DNA from: Faecimorpha sp963627615
GTDB lineage: Bacteria; Bacillota; Clostridia; Lachnospirales; Bianqueaceae
Direction of reading: 5' to 3'
Length of the DNA: 8,452 nucleotides
Assembly: GCA_963627615.1 (NCBI GenBank)
Contig: CAVGBV010000088.1
Coordinates: forward strand, 1-8,452
The notes under the pieces are model-generated. The model saw only the letters and a list, made by a program, of their open reading frames with translations. It did no database searches and was not told the origin of the DNA. Of the stretch, positions 1 to 6,558 are shown piece after piece. A program made the translations under genes and the position numbers. The stretch's first letter is position 1. Every line of letters begins with the position of its first letter.

Positions 1-1
1 G

Positions 2-1178
2 GACTGGCCCAACTGGCTGGTATTGGGCGTTATTACAGGATTTACACAGGGATTCTCACTGCTGTGCGCCCAGCGTTTCGGCGCCGGAGATACAGAGGGG
101 CTTCATCGGGGAATCGCCCACTCGCTGGTTCTTTCTGCTATCGCTGGTATCTTGCTGACGATTCTTGGCGTTCTTCTCGTCCGCCCTCTTCTGCGTCTAT
201 TGGATACACCGGAAAATGTTATGGATGGGGCGGCAATGTATATGACGATTTGCTTTGCCGGGATTCCGATCATCACGTCGTATAATTTCTGCGCGGCGAT
301 CCTTCGATCTCTTGGCGACAGCAGAACCCCGCTGTACGCTATGATTGTGGCATGTATTACAAATATCATCCTGGATCTTCTGTTTGTTATAGTTTTTCAT
401 TGGGGAATCGCCGGAGCGGCGATTGCGACAGTGACTGCTCAGGGAGTGTCCTTCCTCTTCTCTTTTCGGATTCTGCGTAGGCTCCCGCAGCTTGCCCTAA
501 AAAAGGAAGATTTTATCCTGCGGGCTCCTCTGGTAAAAGAACTCTTAATTCTGGCCTCTCCGATGGCTTTTCAGAATTTTATCATTGCCGCGGGCGGTCT
601 GGTTGTACAATATGTCGTGAATGGTTTTGGCTTTCTGTTTGTCGCCGGTTATACGGCTACCAATAAGCTGTATGGACTGCTGGAGATCGCGGCTACTTCC
701 TTTGGCTTCTCCATGGCGACATATACGGGACAGAATCTGGGCGGCGGCAAACCGGAACGAATCCGTGAAGGCATGAATAAAGGACTGATCATGGCAGTTT
801 CGATTGCGGCGGCTATTGCGGTCTCTATGGTCTTTCTGGGAAAATTCTTTCTGATGCTTTTCATCTCCGGAACCCCGGAGGAAACGGCGCAGGTTCTGAA
901 TTTCTCTTATACGTTTTTACTGTTTATGGCCGGAGGCCTTCCAGTACTCTATATGCTCTATATGTACCGTTCTGCCCTGCAGGGAATGGGCGATACGGTG
1001 GTTCCGATGCTCTCCGGTGTCGTAGAGCTGGTTATGAGAATCTCCGCGGTTCTGATCCTTCCATATTTTGTGGCGGAATACGGCGTCTATANNNNNNNNN
1101 NTTGCTGCCTGGACGGGAGCGACGCTTCTTCTTGGCATCATGTATTATGTGCGGTTAGGAAGGCTGCTGAGGGCATAG
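2..1178 (+). CDS. MATE family multidrug/solute efflux transporter, 5'-truncated and interrupted by an assembly gap
   Basis: This is an inner-membrane exporter of the multi-antimicrobial extrusion family, which uses H+ or Na+ gradients to expel organic cations, drugs or metabolites. The substrate cannot be read from the sequence. The reading frame is open from base 2 (DWPNWLVLGVITGF), so the first roughly 65 residues lie outside the window; the TTG at 23 is internal. A MATE hallmark is visible near the start (GFTQGFSLLCAQRFGAGD), followed by many hydrophobic segments. The pattern repeats halfway (LASPMAFQNFIIAAGGLVVQ, then GYTATNKLYGL and GFSMATYTGQNLGGGKPE), as expected for the two six-helix halves. 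Ten N at 1092-1101 break the frame. After the gap the correct frame is one base off, reading AAWTGATLLLGIMYYVRLGRLLRA and ending at TAG 1176-1178. That tail is typical of the family and puts the true gap length at a multiple of three. The 3' end overlaps the convergent HAD gene by 41 bases. Confidence 0.93.
1092..1101. other. Assembly gap (10 N) inside the MATE gene
   Basis: Ten undetermined bases form a placeholder. The frame before the gap (codon starting at 1091) and the family-like frame after it (codon starting at 1104) agree only if the missing length is a multiple of three. Nine bases would give a plausible Y-x-A-E-V-A-A-W segment, but that is a guess from family resemblance. The apparent frameshift is therefore an artefact of the placeholder, not a mutation. 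Confidence 0.95.
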
Positions 1179-1827
1179 GTCCCTCATGGAAATCGGTCAG
1201 AATATAGTCTGACCGATTTTTTATATCCTCCCAGTCGGCCTGGGAGGAAGGGTCATAGACAGCGCATACATAACAGCCGCTGGCCTTGGCGCCCTGTATG
1301 GCGTGAAGCGTATCTTCAAATACCAGACACTGCTTAGGGGCACAATGAAGCTTCTGAGCAACATGACAGTAGAGATCCGGATGCTCTTTGCCGCGCGCAG
1401 TGACTGAAGTGTCGGTCATATAATCAAATAACTCCAGCACGCCCCCGGCACGCATGGCGCTCTCATAGAATTCCGGCGGAGAGGCCGTCGCAAGAGTCAG
1501 GAGGATCCCATGGGACTTTAGTTCACGCAGATACCAGGCAGCGCCGGGTTTCAGCTTCAGCTGATGGGCATAAGCCTCTCGGGCCATCTTCTTCCACTCT
1601 TCCACTATCGCTTCCGGTGTCTCCGGAAGGTGATACTGTCGGATCGTGTATTTGGCTCCTTCGTTATATCCCATCCGTTTCATGGCCTCCGTATACTCCG
1701 GCGTAAGAGGAATTCCGCGTTTTTTCAGAAATTGTTTGTCGATCTCTTCCCAGAGCCCCATGGAATCCAGAAGGGTTCCGTCCATGTCAAAAATCGCGCA
1801 TTTGAGTCCTGTCGGAAAATGAAACAT
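1138..1827 (-). CDS. HAD-superfamily hydrolase (phosphatase / beta-phosphoglucomutase-like)
   Basis: This is a cytoplasmic haloacid-dehalogenase-type phosphohydrolase of 229 residues with an alpha-helical cap, acting on an unknown phosphorylated metabolite. All four motifs are present: motif I DMDGTLLD (nucleophile Asp14, acid/base Asp16), motif II around Thr114 in TLATAS, motif III Lys147 in ARGKEHPD, and motif IV VFED (Glu171, Asp172) followed by HAIQGAKASG. The layout and size fit the subfamily containing beta-phosphoglucomutase and small sugar-phosphate phosphatases; the choice between these is not possible here. The ATG at 1827 is supported by AAGGAGA at 1834-1840, six bases upstream. 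The protein continues about 14 residues (GPMPSAAFLTAHNT) past the usual family end near SDYILTDF, and that tail is read opposite the 3' end of the MATE gene. The upstream neighbour is a small Asn/Gln-rich gene, with a hairpin in the 56-base space between them. Confidence 0.92.
   Translation of the reverse strand: MFHFPTGLKCAIFDMDGTLLDSMGLWEEIDKQFLKKRGIPLTPEYTEAMKRMGYNEGAKYTIRQYHLPETPEAIVEEWKKMAREAYAHQLKLKPGAAWYLRELKSHGILLTLATASPPEFYESAMRAGGVLELFDYMTDTSVTARGKEHPDLYCHVAQKLHCAPKQCLVFEDTLHAIQGAKASGCYVCAVYDPSSQADWEDIKNRSDYILTDFHEGPMPSAAFLTAHNT
1190..1222 (+). terminator. Intrinsic terminator of the MATE gene, embedded in the HAD coding sequence
   Basis: A perfect 12-bp stem, AAATCGGTCAGA (1190-1201) pairing with TCTGACCGATTT (1208-1219), closes a 6-base loop and runs into six T (1217-1222). 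It begins 11 bases after the MATE stop codon. The T-tract favours termination of rightward transcription; leftward there are only three T. The same bases encode residues of the HAD protein (the NRSDYILTDF segment) on the other strand. Confidence 0.88.
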
Positions 1828-1846
1828 CGCTTATCTCCTTAATGCA

Positions 1847-1876
1847 GCAGCCTGTCGGATATCTCCGGCAGGCTGC
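1847..1876 (-). other. GC-rich intergenic stem-loop just upstream of the HAD ribosome site
   Basis: A 13-bp stem, GCAGCCTGTCGGA (1847-1859) with TCCGGCAGGCTGC (1864-1876), has one T/G position and a 4-base loop. On the leftward strand it starts 7 bases after the stop of the small upstream gene and ends 6 bases before the HAD Shine-Dalgarno. No T-tract follows on that strand (TGCATT), so it is not a convincing intrinsic terminator. It could stabilise mRNA or reduce read-through into HAD. On the rightward strand it is followed by a weakly T-rich stretch, but no rightward gene precedes it. Confidence 0.6.
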
Positions 1877-1883
1877 CTGTATT

Positions 1884-2054
1884 TTATTCGTAATGATCCT
1901 GAGAACGGTTCCGGCTCTCATTGCGGGAACTATTCTGTTCCTTCTGCTTCCGGACGCGGTTCATACTACGGGTGTTGTCAGAATACGGCTCTTCATTCTG
2001 CTCTTTATTCTGACCGGTGGGACAGTTATTCTGAAAACGATTCTGGTTGGACAT
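1884..2054 (-). CDS. Small Asn/Gln-rich hydrophilic protein, 56 residues, function unknown
   Basis: A 56-codon frame begins MSNQNRFQNN and ends SQDHYE with TAA. It is backed by an excellent ribosome site, AGGAGG at 2063-2068, eight bases before ATG 2054. About one third of residues are Asn or Gln (18 of 56), with many Arg, Ser and Glu, one Cys (residue 11) and almost no hydrophobic residues, so it should be disordered and soluble. There is no signal peptide, membrane segment or recognisable domain. I do not recognise the family; short Asn/Gln-rich proteins of this style occur in Clostridia, and some spore small acid-soluble proteins share the composition, but no SASP motif is visible. It sits 78 bases after the large activase-like gene and 57 bases before HAD, on the same strand. 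The opposite strand carries a longer hydrophobic open frame, which is the mirror of the AAT/CAG-type codons and has no ribosome site. Confidence 0.72.
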   Translation of the reverse strand: MSNQNRFQNNCPTGQNKEQNEEPYSDNTRSMNRVRKQKEQNSSRNESRNRSQDHYE

Positions 2055-2076
2055 TCTAAGCTCCTCCTAAAATGAA

Positions 2077-2106
2077 ATTATGAAGCCTGCGGAAATAGTC
2101 TGTCCG
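2077..2106 (-). promoter_or_regulatory. Possible weak promoter for the small Asn/Gln-rich gene
   Basis: On the leftward strand CGGACA (2101-2106) and CATAAT (2077-2082) are separated by 18 bases, matching 4 of 6 and 5 of 6 of the sigma-A consensus. A start about seven bases downstream would leave a very short leader beginning almost at the AGGAGG. No clear terminator separates this site from the large upstream gene, so co-transcription is equally possible. Confidence 0.3.
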
Positions 2107-2132
2107 ATCTATCGTTTTTTACACAAGAAAAT

Positions 2133-5100
2133 TTATTCTTTTTCAGTTGGGGGCGTAATTCCGGCATTACGATAGGCGACAGCCAGCATCAGCTTGATAC
2201 GGTTGAGCTGATTGTTCACCTCCGAAGCGCCGGGATCGTAATCCACTGCCGCAATGTTAGCCTTCGGATACATTTTACGGATCGGCTTGATCATGGACTT
2301 GGCGACAATGTGATTCGGCAGGCAGGCAAAAGGCTGCACACAAACGATATTATTGATGCCGTGATCCATGAGTTCTACCATCTCCGCCGTCAAAAACCAT
2401 CCTTCGCCGGTCTGATTGCCAAGAGAGATCAGCGTCTCCGCATAGCGCGCCTTATCCTGAATATGAATCGGCGGACGGAAGCGTTTGGAATTCTTAAGCG
2501 CAGTGACGATCGGCTTACGGTACATTTCAATCGCCGCGATTGCCAGATCGGAGAGCTTTTTGGTTTTGACAGACATACCCAGATGCTCCGCCTTGAAGGT
2601 ACTGTTATAAGCGCAGTACAGGAAGAAATCCAGAAGATCCGGCACACAGACCTCGGCTCCTTCATTCTCCAATACTTCTACCAGGTTATTATTGCCTGTC
2701 GGATGATATTTTACCAGAATCTCACCGACAATGCCGACTCGTGGCTTCTGAATATCCCGCAGCGGCATGGTGTCGAACTCTTCTACCATTTTCCGGATAT
2801 TTTTACGGAAGGTGATGAGATTGCCGCTCTCTACATTGCGGGTCGCGATGGCGTTCCACTTTTCATAAAGTGCGTTTGCGGCTCCCTTTTCCGTTTCATA
2901 GGGACGTACACGGTACAAAAGGTGCATGAACAGGTCGCCATAGACGAGTCCCATCATCGCGCGGTTGATCAGGGCCGGAGTAAACTGAAAACCAGGATTG
3001 CTCTCCAGACCGGCCGCACTGACGGAAATGACAGGAATCTGCGGCATTCCGGCATCCCGCAGGGCCTTACGGATAAATCCGATATAGTTCGACGCACGAC
3101 AGCCGCCGCCCGTCTGCGAGATCAGAAGGGATACATGATTGAGATCGTATTTACCGCTCTTCAGGGCATTCATCAACTGACCTACGACCAGAATCGACGG
3201 ATAACAGGCATCATTATTGACATATTTCAGCCCCTCATCCACAGCGCTCTGGTCCACGGACGGCAGAATCTCTACATTATATCCGCTCTTACGGAACGCG
3301 GGCTGCAGGAGTCTGAAATGAATCGGCGACATCTGCGGCGCCAGAAGCGTGTGATTCTTCTTCATCTCCTTGGTAAATACGACCTTTTCAAATTCATACT
3401 TGGAAGGACGTACGGTACAGGCGGAAGAAGCCTGCATCTCGTCGCGTTCATCCACAGAAGCCTTCAGGGAACGCAGACGGATTCGAATCGCTCCCAGGTT
3501 GCTGCCTTCGTCGATCTTGATCATCATATAGGTCTTGCCATGTGACTTCAGGATCTCCTGTACCTGTTCCGAGGTGACAGCGTCCACACCGCAGCCGAAG
3601 GATACCAGATGTACAAGTTCCAGCTCCGGATGCTCCCCGACAAAGTCAGCCGCGTTATACAGCCGGGAATGATAGCTCCACTGATCCAGTACACGCAGAG
3701 GACGTTCCAGATGGTTATGATGCGCGACCGCGTCCTCAGACAGTACCGCCATACCGAGGCTGGTGATAATTTTTTCCAGGCCGTGGTTGATCTCCGGATC
3801 CACATGGTAAGGACGGCCGGCCAGAACAATCCCCTTGCGGTTCTTTTCCTTTAGCCAGGCCAAAATGGCGTCTCCCTGCTGACGTACATCTTCACGATAA
3901 TGCTCCCGCTCTTTGTACGCTTCATCCAGTGCGGAAGAAACCTCTTCTGCGGTGATTCCGCTATAATGCTCCGAAAGTGTTTTGAAGAGTTCTTTGGCGA
4001 CGCTCTCCGGATTGTCCAGATTGAGGAAGGGATTCATGAATGTGATATGCTCCTCCTCCAGGGCCTCTACATTGTGCTTGACCGTCTCCGGATAAGAGGT
4101 TACGATCGGGCAGTTATAGTGATTGTCAGCACGCTTCTCTTCTTTCACTTCATAGAATACACAGGGATAGAAAATACTTTTGATTCCCTTGTGGATCAGA
4201 TTCATAATATGTCCGTGCACGAGTTTGGCGGGATAGCATACGGATTCGGAAGGAATGGTCTCCATACCCTCTTCAAAAATGGCTTTGGAAGAACGTGCGG
4301 AGATCTGTACGCGAAAGCCCAGCTGAGTAAAGAATGTAAACCAGAACGGATAATTCTCATACATATTCAGGGCACGAGGCAGACCGATAACGCCCCGCTT
4401 GGCGTCTTCTACCTTCAGAGGCTTATAATAGGCGAACAGCCGGCGATATTTATAATCATACATATTCGGGATCTTTTCGATCGTTTTTTCGTCCTTGCCG
4501 GCGCCGCNNNNNNNNNNGACAAAACGTCTGGTCCCAAAATCGTTGATGGTAAGCAGACAATTGTTAGAACACTGTCCGCAGCGGGTCAGTTCTGTCTCAT
4601 AGGTGAAATCCTTCAGTTCCTCCGGACTGATCAGATTGCTGCGGGAATGACCGTCCCATTTGTTCTGGGCGATCAATGCCGCGCCAAAGGCTCCCATGAT
4701 TCCGGCAATATCCGGACGCACGACCTCATGACCTGTGATCTTCTCAAAGGCACGAAGCACGGCGTTATTATAGAAGGTTCCGCCCTGAACGATAATCTTA
4801 TCGCCCATCTCTGCATAGTCCCGGATCTTGATAACCTTCTGCAGAGCATTTTTTATGACAGAATATGACAATCCTGCCGAAATATCGCCGACACTTGCCC
4901 CCTCTTTTTGCGCTTGCTTGACACGGGAATTCATAAATACCGTACATCTGGAGCCAAGATCGATCGGGTACGGCGCCATGAGCGCCTCGGATGCGAAATC
5001 CTGAATCTTCATATTCAGAGACTGCGCAAAATTTTCCAGGAAGGAACCGCAGCCGGACGAACAGGCTTCGTTCAGAAGAATGTCCTGAATCACCTGGTCC

Positions 5101-6392
5101 TGGATACGGATACACTTCATATCCTGCCCTCCGATATCCAGAATAAAGGAGACGCCGGGCAGAAAATGCTCCGCGGCTTTATAATGGGCCATCGTCTCGA
5201 TCTCGCCCATGTCTACATTATAAGCGGCCTGAATCAGCTTTTCACCGTAACCGGTGACACAGCTCCTGGCAATATAGGCATCATGAGGCAAAACGTTATA
5301 GATCTCACTCAGGATGGAACGAACCTTGTCCAGAGGACTACCTTCGTTGGATCCATAGTATGTATAGAGAATCTCACGATCGGTACCCATCACGACGGCT
5401 TTGGTGGTTGTGGAACCAGCGTCGATTCCGACAAATACAGGGCCTACGGTCTCGGTCAAGTTTCCTCTGGCCACCCGGTCCTTCTCATGGCGCTGTACAA
5501 ATTGAAAATACTCATTTTCATCTTTAAATAACGGCTCCAGGCGGTGTACCTCATGATCCGCTTCATTTTCCATGTGTTGCGATCCCTGGTAGATCTCATC
5601 GAAATCATGGACTTTTCCGTTCCAGGAACAGAATGCCGCTCCCATGGCCACAAAGAGCTGGGAATTCTCCGGCACAATGATGTGTTCCGGTGTCAGATGC
5701 AGCGTCTCAATAAAACGATGGCGCAGCTGCGGCAGAAAGTACAGAGGTCCTCCCAGAAATGCGATATTACCGCGAATGGGCTTACCGCAGGCCAATCCTG
5801 CGATGGTCTGGTTAACGACGGATTGAAAAATGGATGCCGCGATATCCTCACGGTTCGCGCCTTCGTTTAAGAGAGGCTGGATGTCTGTCTTGGCAAATAC
5901 GCCGCAGCGGGCCGCAATGGGGTAAATCGTGGTAGCCTTTTCAGCGAGCTGATTGAGCCCGGCCGCATCCGTCATCAGCAGCATAGCCATCTGATCGATA
6001 AAGGCGCCCGTACCTCCGGCACAGGTACCATTCATCCGCTGCTCGATGGAGCCGCCGAAATAAGTGATCTTGGCATCCTCACCGCCCAGCTCGATGGCAA
6101 CGTCAGTCTGCGGAATCAAGGTCTCTACGGTCTTGGTACAGGCGATGACTTCCTGTACAAAGGGAATATTCAGCCAGCGGGATACCAAGAGTCCTCCGGA
6201 CCCGGTGACATGAATGGTACACTGCTGCCCACGCAGCACCTGCTCATATGCGCGTCCGATGACAGCGCATATCGTTTCTTTTATATTCGCATAATGTCTC
6301 TGGTACTCACTGTAGACCAGATTTTTATCTTCATCCAGTACGGCGATTTTTACCGTTGTAGATCCTACGTCAAATCCTACGTGATATATCAA
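2133..6392 (-). CDS. Giant 2-hydroxyacyl-CoA dehydratase activase-related protein: two ASKHA ATPase modules fused to two dehydratase-like modules
   Basis: The frame encodes about 1419 residues plus whatever the internal gap hides. Residues 1-260 form a BadF/BadG/BcrA/BcrD-type ATPase: GFDVGSTTVK (phosphate loop), ELGGEDAK, CAGGTGAF with Cys124, RCGVFAKTD with Cys163. Residues 318-575 form a second: GIDAGSTTTK, DIGGQDMK, ACSSGCGSF with Cys444, RCTVFMNS with Cys483. In classical activators the two equivalent cysteines hold a [4Fe-4S] cluster between two identical subunits. A cysteine knot follows (C605-x2-C608-x3-C612) beside the N gap. Then comes a DUF2229/COG3580-like region (GLPRALNMYENYPFW; ESVCYPAKLVHGH, Cys719; FYPC, Cys744; GRPYHVDPEINHG; SFGCG, Cys934) and a COG3581-like region (NNDACYPSILVVGQ, Cys1063; TGGGCRASNY, Cys1098) to the C-terminus. 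It is expected to be a cytoplasmic, oxygen-sensitive ATP-driven electron-transfer enzyme. The reaction and substrate are unknown. It has its own promoter upstream. Confidence 0.9.
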   Translation of the reverse strand: MIYHVGFDVGSTTVKIAVLDEDKNLVYSEYQRHYANIKETICAVIGRAYEQVLRGQQCTIHVTGSGGLLVSRWLNIPFVQEVIACTKTVETLIPQTDVAIELGGEDAKITYFGGSIEQRMNGTCAGGTGAFIDQMAMLLMTDAAGLNQLAEKATTIYPIAARCGVFAKTDIQPLLNEGANREDIAASIFQSVVNQTIAGLACGKPIRGNIAFLGGPLYFLPQLRHRFIETLHLTPEHIIVPENSQLFVAMGAAFCSWNGKVHDFDEIYQGSQHMENEADHEVHRLEPLFKDENEYFQFVQRHEKDRVARGNLTETVGPVFVGIDAGSTTTKAVVMGTDREILYTYYGSNEGSPLDKVRSILSEIYNVLPHDAYIARSCVTGYGEKLIQAAYNVDMGEIETMAHYKAAEHFLPGVSFILDIGGQDMKCIRIQDQVIQDILLNEACSSGCGSFLENFAQSLNMKIQDFASEALMAPYPIDLGSRCTVFMNSRVKQAQKEGASVGDISAGLSYSVIKNALQKVIKIRDYAEMGDKIIVQGGTFYNNAVLRAFEKITGHEVVRPDIAGIMGAFGAALIAQNKWDGHSRSNLISPEELKDFTYETELTRCGQCSNNCLLTINDFGTRRFVXXXXGAGKDEKTIEKIPNMYDYKYRRLFAYYKPLKVEDAKRGVIGLPRALNMYENYPFWFTFFTQLGFRVQISARSSKAIFEEGMETIPSESVCYPAKLVHGHIMNLIHKGIKSIFYPCVFYEVKEEKRADNHYNCPIVTSYPETVKHNVEALEEEHITFMNPFLNLDNPESVAKELFKTLSEHYSGITAEEVSSALDEAYKEREHYREDVRQQGDAILAWLKEKNRKGIVLAGRPYHVDPEINHGLEKIITSLGMAVLSEDAVAHHNHLERPLRVLDQWSYHSRLYNAADFVGEHPELELVHLVSFGCGVDAVTSEQVQEILKSHGKTYMMIKIDEGSNLGAIRIRLRSLKASVDERDEMQASSACTVRPSKYEFEKVVFTKEMKKNHTLLAPQMSPIHFRLLQPAFRKSGYNVEILPSVDQSAVDEGLKYVNNDACYPSILVVGQLMNALKSGKYDLNHVSLLISQTGGGCRASNYIGFIRKALRDAGMPQIPVISVSAAGLESNPGFQFTPALINRAMMGLVYGDLFMHLLYRVRPYETEKGAANALYEKWNAIATRNVESGNLITFRKNIRKMVEEFDTMPLRDIQKPRVGIVGEILVKYHPTGNNNLVEVLENEGAEVCVPDLLDFFLYCAYNSTFKAEHLGMSVKTKKLSDLAIAAIEMYRKPIVTALKNSKRFRPPIHIQDKARYAETLISLGNQTGEGWFLTAEMVELMDHGINNIVCVQPFACLPNHIVAKSMIKPIRKMYPKANIAAVDYDPGASEVNNQLNRIKLMLAVAYRNAGITPPTEKE
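4508..4517. other. Assembly gap (10 N) inside the activase-related gene
   Basis: Ten N fall between codons for RRFV and GAGK, right after the C-x2-C-x3-C motif. The frame happens to be preserved. From memory of this family the segment normally reads RRF(I/V)SGNRCERGAGK, so about seven residues including one cysteine, roughly 19 bases, may be missing instead of the ten shown. The retained GC at the gap edge fits an Arg codon there. The real length should be one more than a multiple of three. Confidence 0.9.
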
Positions 6393-6402
6393 AACAATCT
6401 AA

Positions 6403-6409
6403 CTCCTTT
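6403..6409 (-). promoter_or_regulatory. Ribosome binding site fixing a TTG start for the giant gene
   Basis: AAAGGAG (leftward strand) lies ten bases before TTG 6392-6390. Going further upstream in this frame one meets only GTT, ATT and then a TAG stop, so no ATG or GTG is available. The following residues (IYHVGFDVGSTTVK) place the ATPase phosphate loop at the usual distance from the N-terminus, which supports this start. Confidence 0.78.
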
Positions 6410-6437
6410 AAAACTTTCTTCATACTGATCCTATTCT

Positions 6438-6466
6438 ATTTTAAGTTCCAAAGTGAATTTTGTCAA
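6438..6466 (-). promoter_or_regulatory. Near-consensus sigma-A promoter of the giant activase-related gene
   Basis: On the leftward strand TTGACA (6461-6466) is a perfect -35 element and TAAAAT (6438-6443) a 5-of-6 -10 element, separated by exactly 17 bases. Transcription would start near 6430, giving a leader of about 38 bases that contains the AAAGGAG site. An 8-bp palindrome, CCCTAGGG (6473-6480), sits 6 bases upstream of the -35 box. Confidence 0.82.
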
Positions 6467-6490
6467 GCCTTTCCCTAGGGTTTCAAGAGA

Positions 6491-6530
6491 AAAAAGATGA
6501 ATTATTTCCTGGGAAATAATTCATCTTTTT
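6491..6530 (-). terminator. Strong intrinsic terminator of the Mrp-VanZ-deacetylase operon
   Basis: A perfect 19-bp stem, AAAAAGATGAATTATTTCC (6491-6509) with its exact complement at 6512-6530, encloses a two-base gap (in practice a slightly larger loop). On the leftward strand the stem runs into six T (6495-6490), and it starts 28 bases after the deacetylase stop. Five T on the other side mean it could also stop rightward transcripts. It insulates the next promoter, whose -35 box is 24 bases further on. Confidence 0.92.
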
Positions 6531-6558
6531 GGCTTATTTACGCTGAAAATCGGATAGA

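Noticed and set aside
23..1207. Exporter frame starting at TTG 23 and ending at 1207
   Set aside because: The frame is open from base 2 with family-like residues, so 23 is internal. After the N gap that frame gives a non-family tail, while the frame ending at 1178 gives the expected hydrophobic C-terminus.
1842..2075. Rightward 77-residue hydrophobic open frame resembling a small membrane protein
   Set aside because: It is the antisense of the Asn/Gln-rich gene (AAT/CAG-type codons read as ATT/CTG). The bases before its ATG are pyrimidine-rich with no Shine-Dalgarno, whereas the opposite frame has a perfect AGGAGG.
2090..2122. Possible terminator after the giant gene (short ATAG/CTAT pairing next to a T6 run at 2115-2120)
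   Set aside because: The stem is only 4-5 bp, and the T run lies on the rightward strand, the wrong side for the leftward giant gene.
2310..3545. Rightward 411-residue open frame, and similar long ones at 3900-4868 and 4908-5531
   Set aside because: All lie fully opposite conserved domains of the giant activase-related gene, show no recognisable motifs and have compositions expected of mirror frames.
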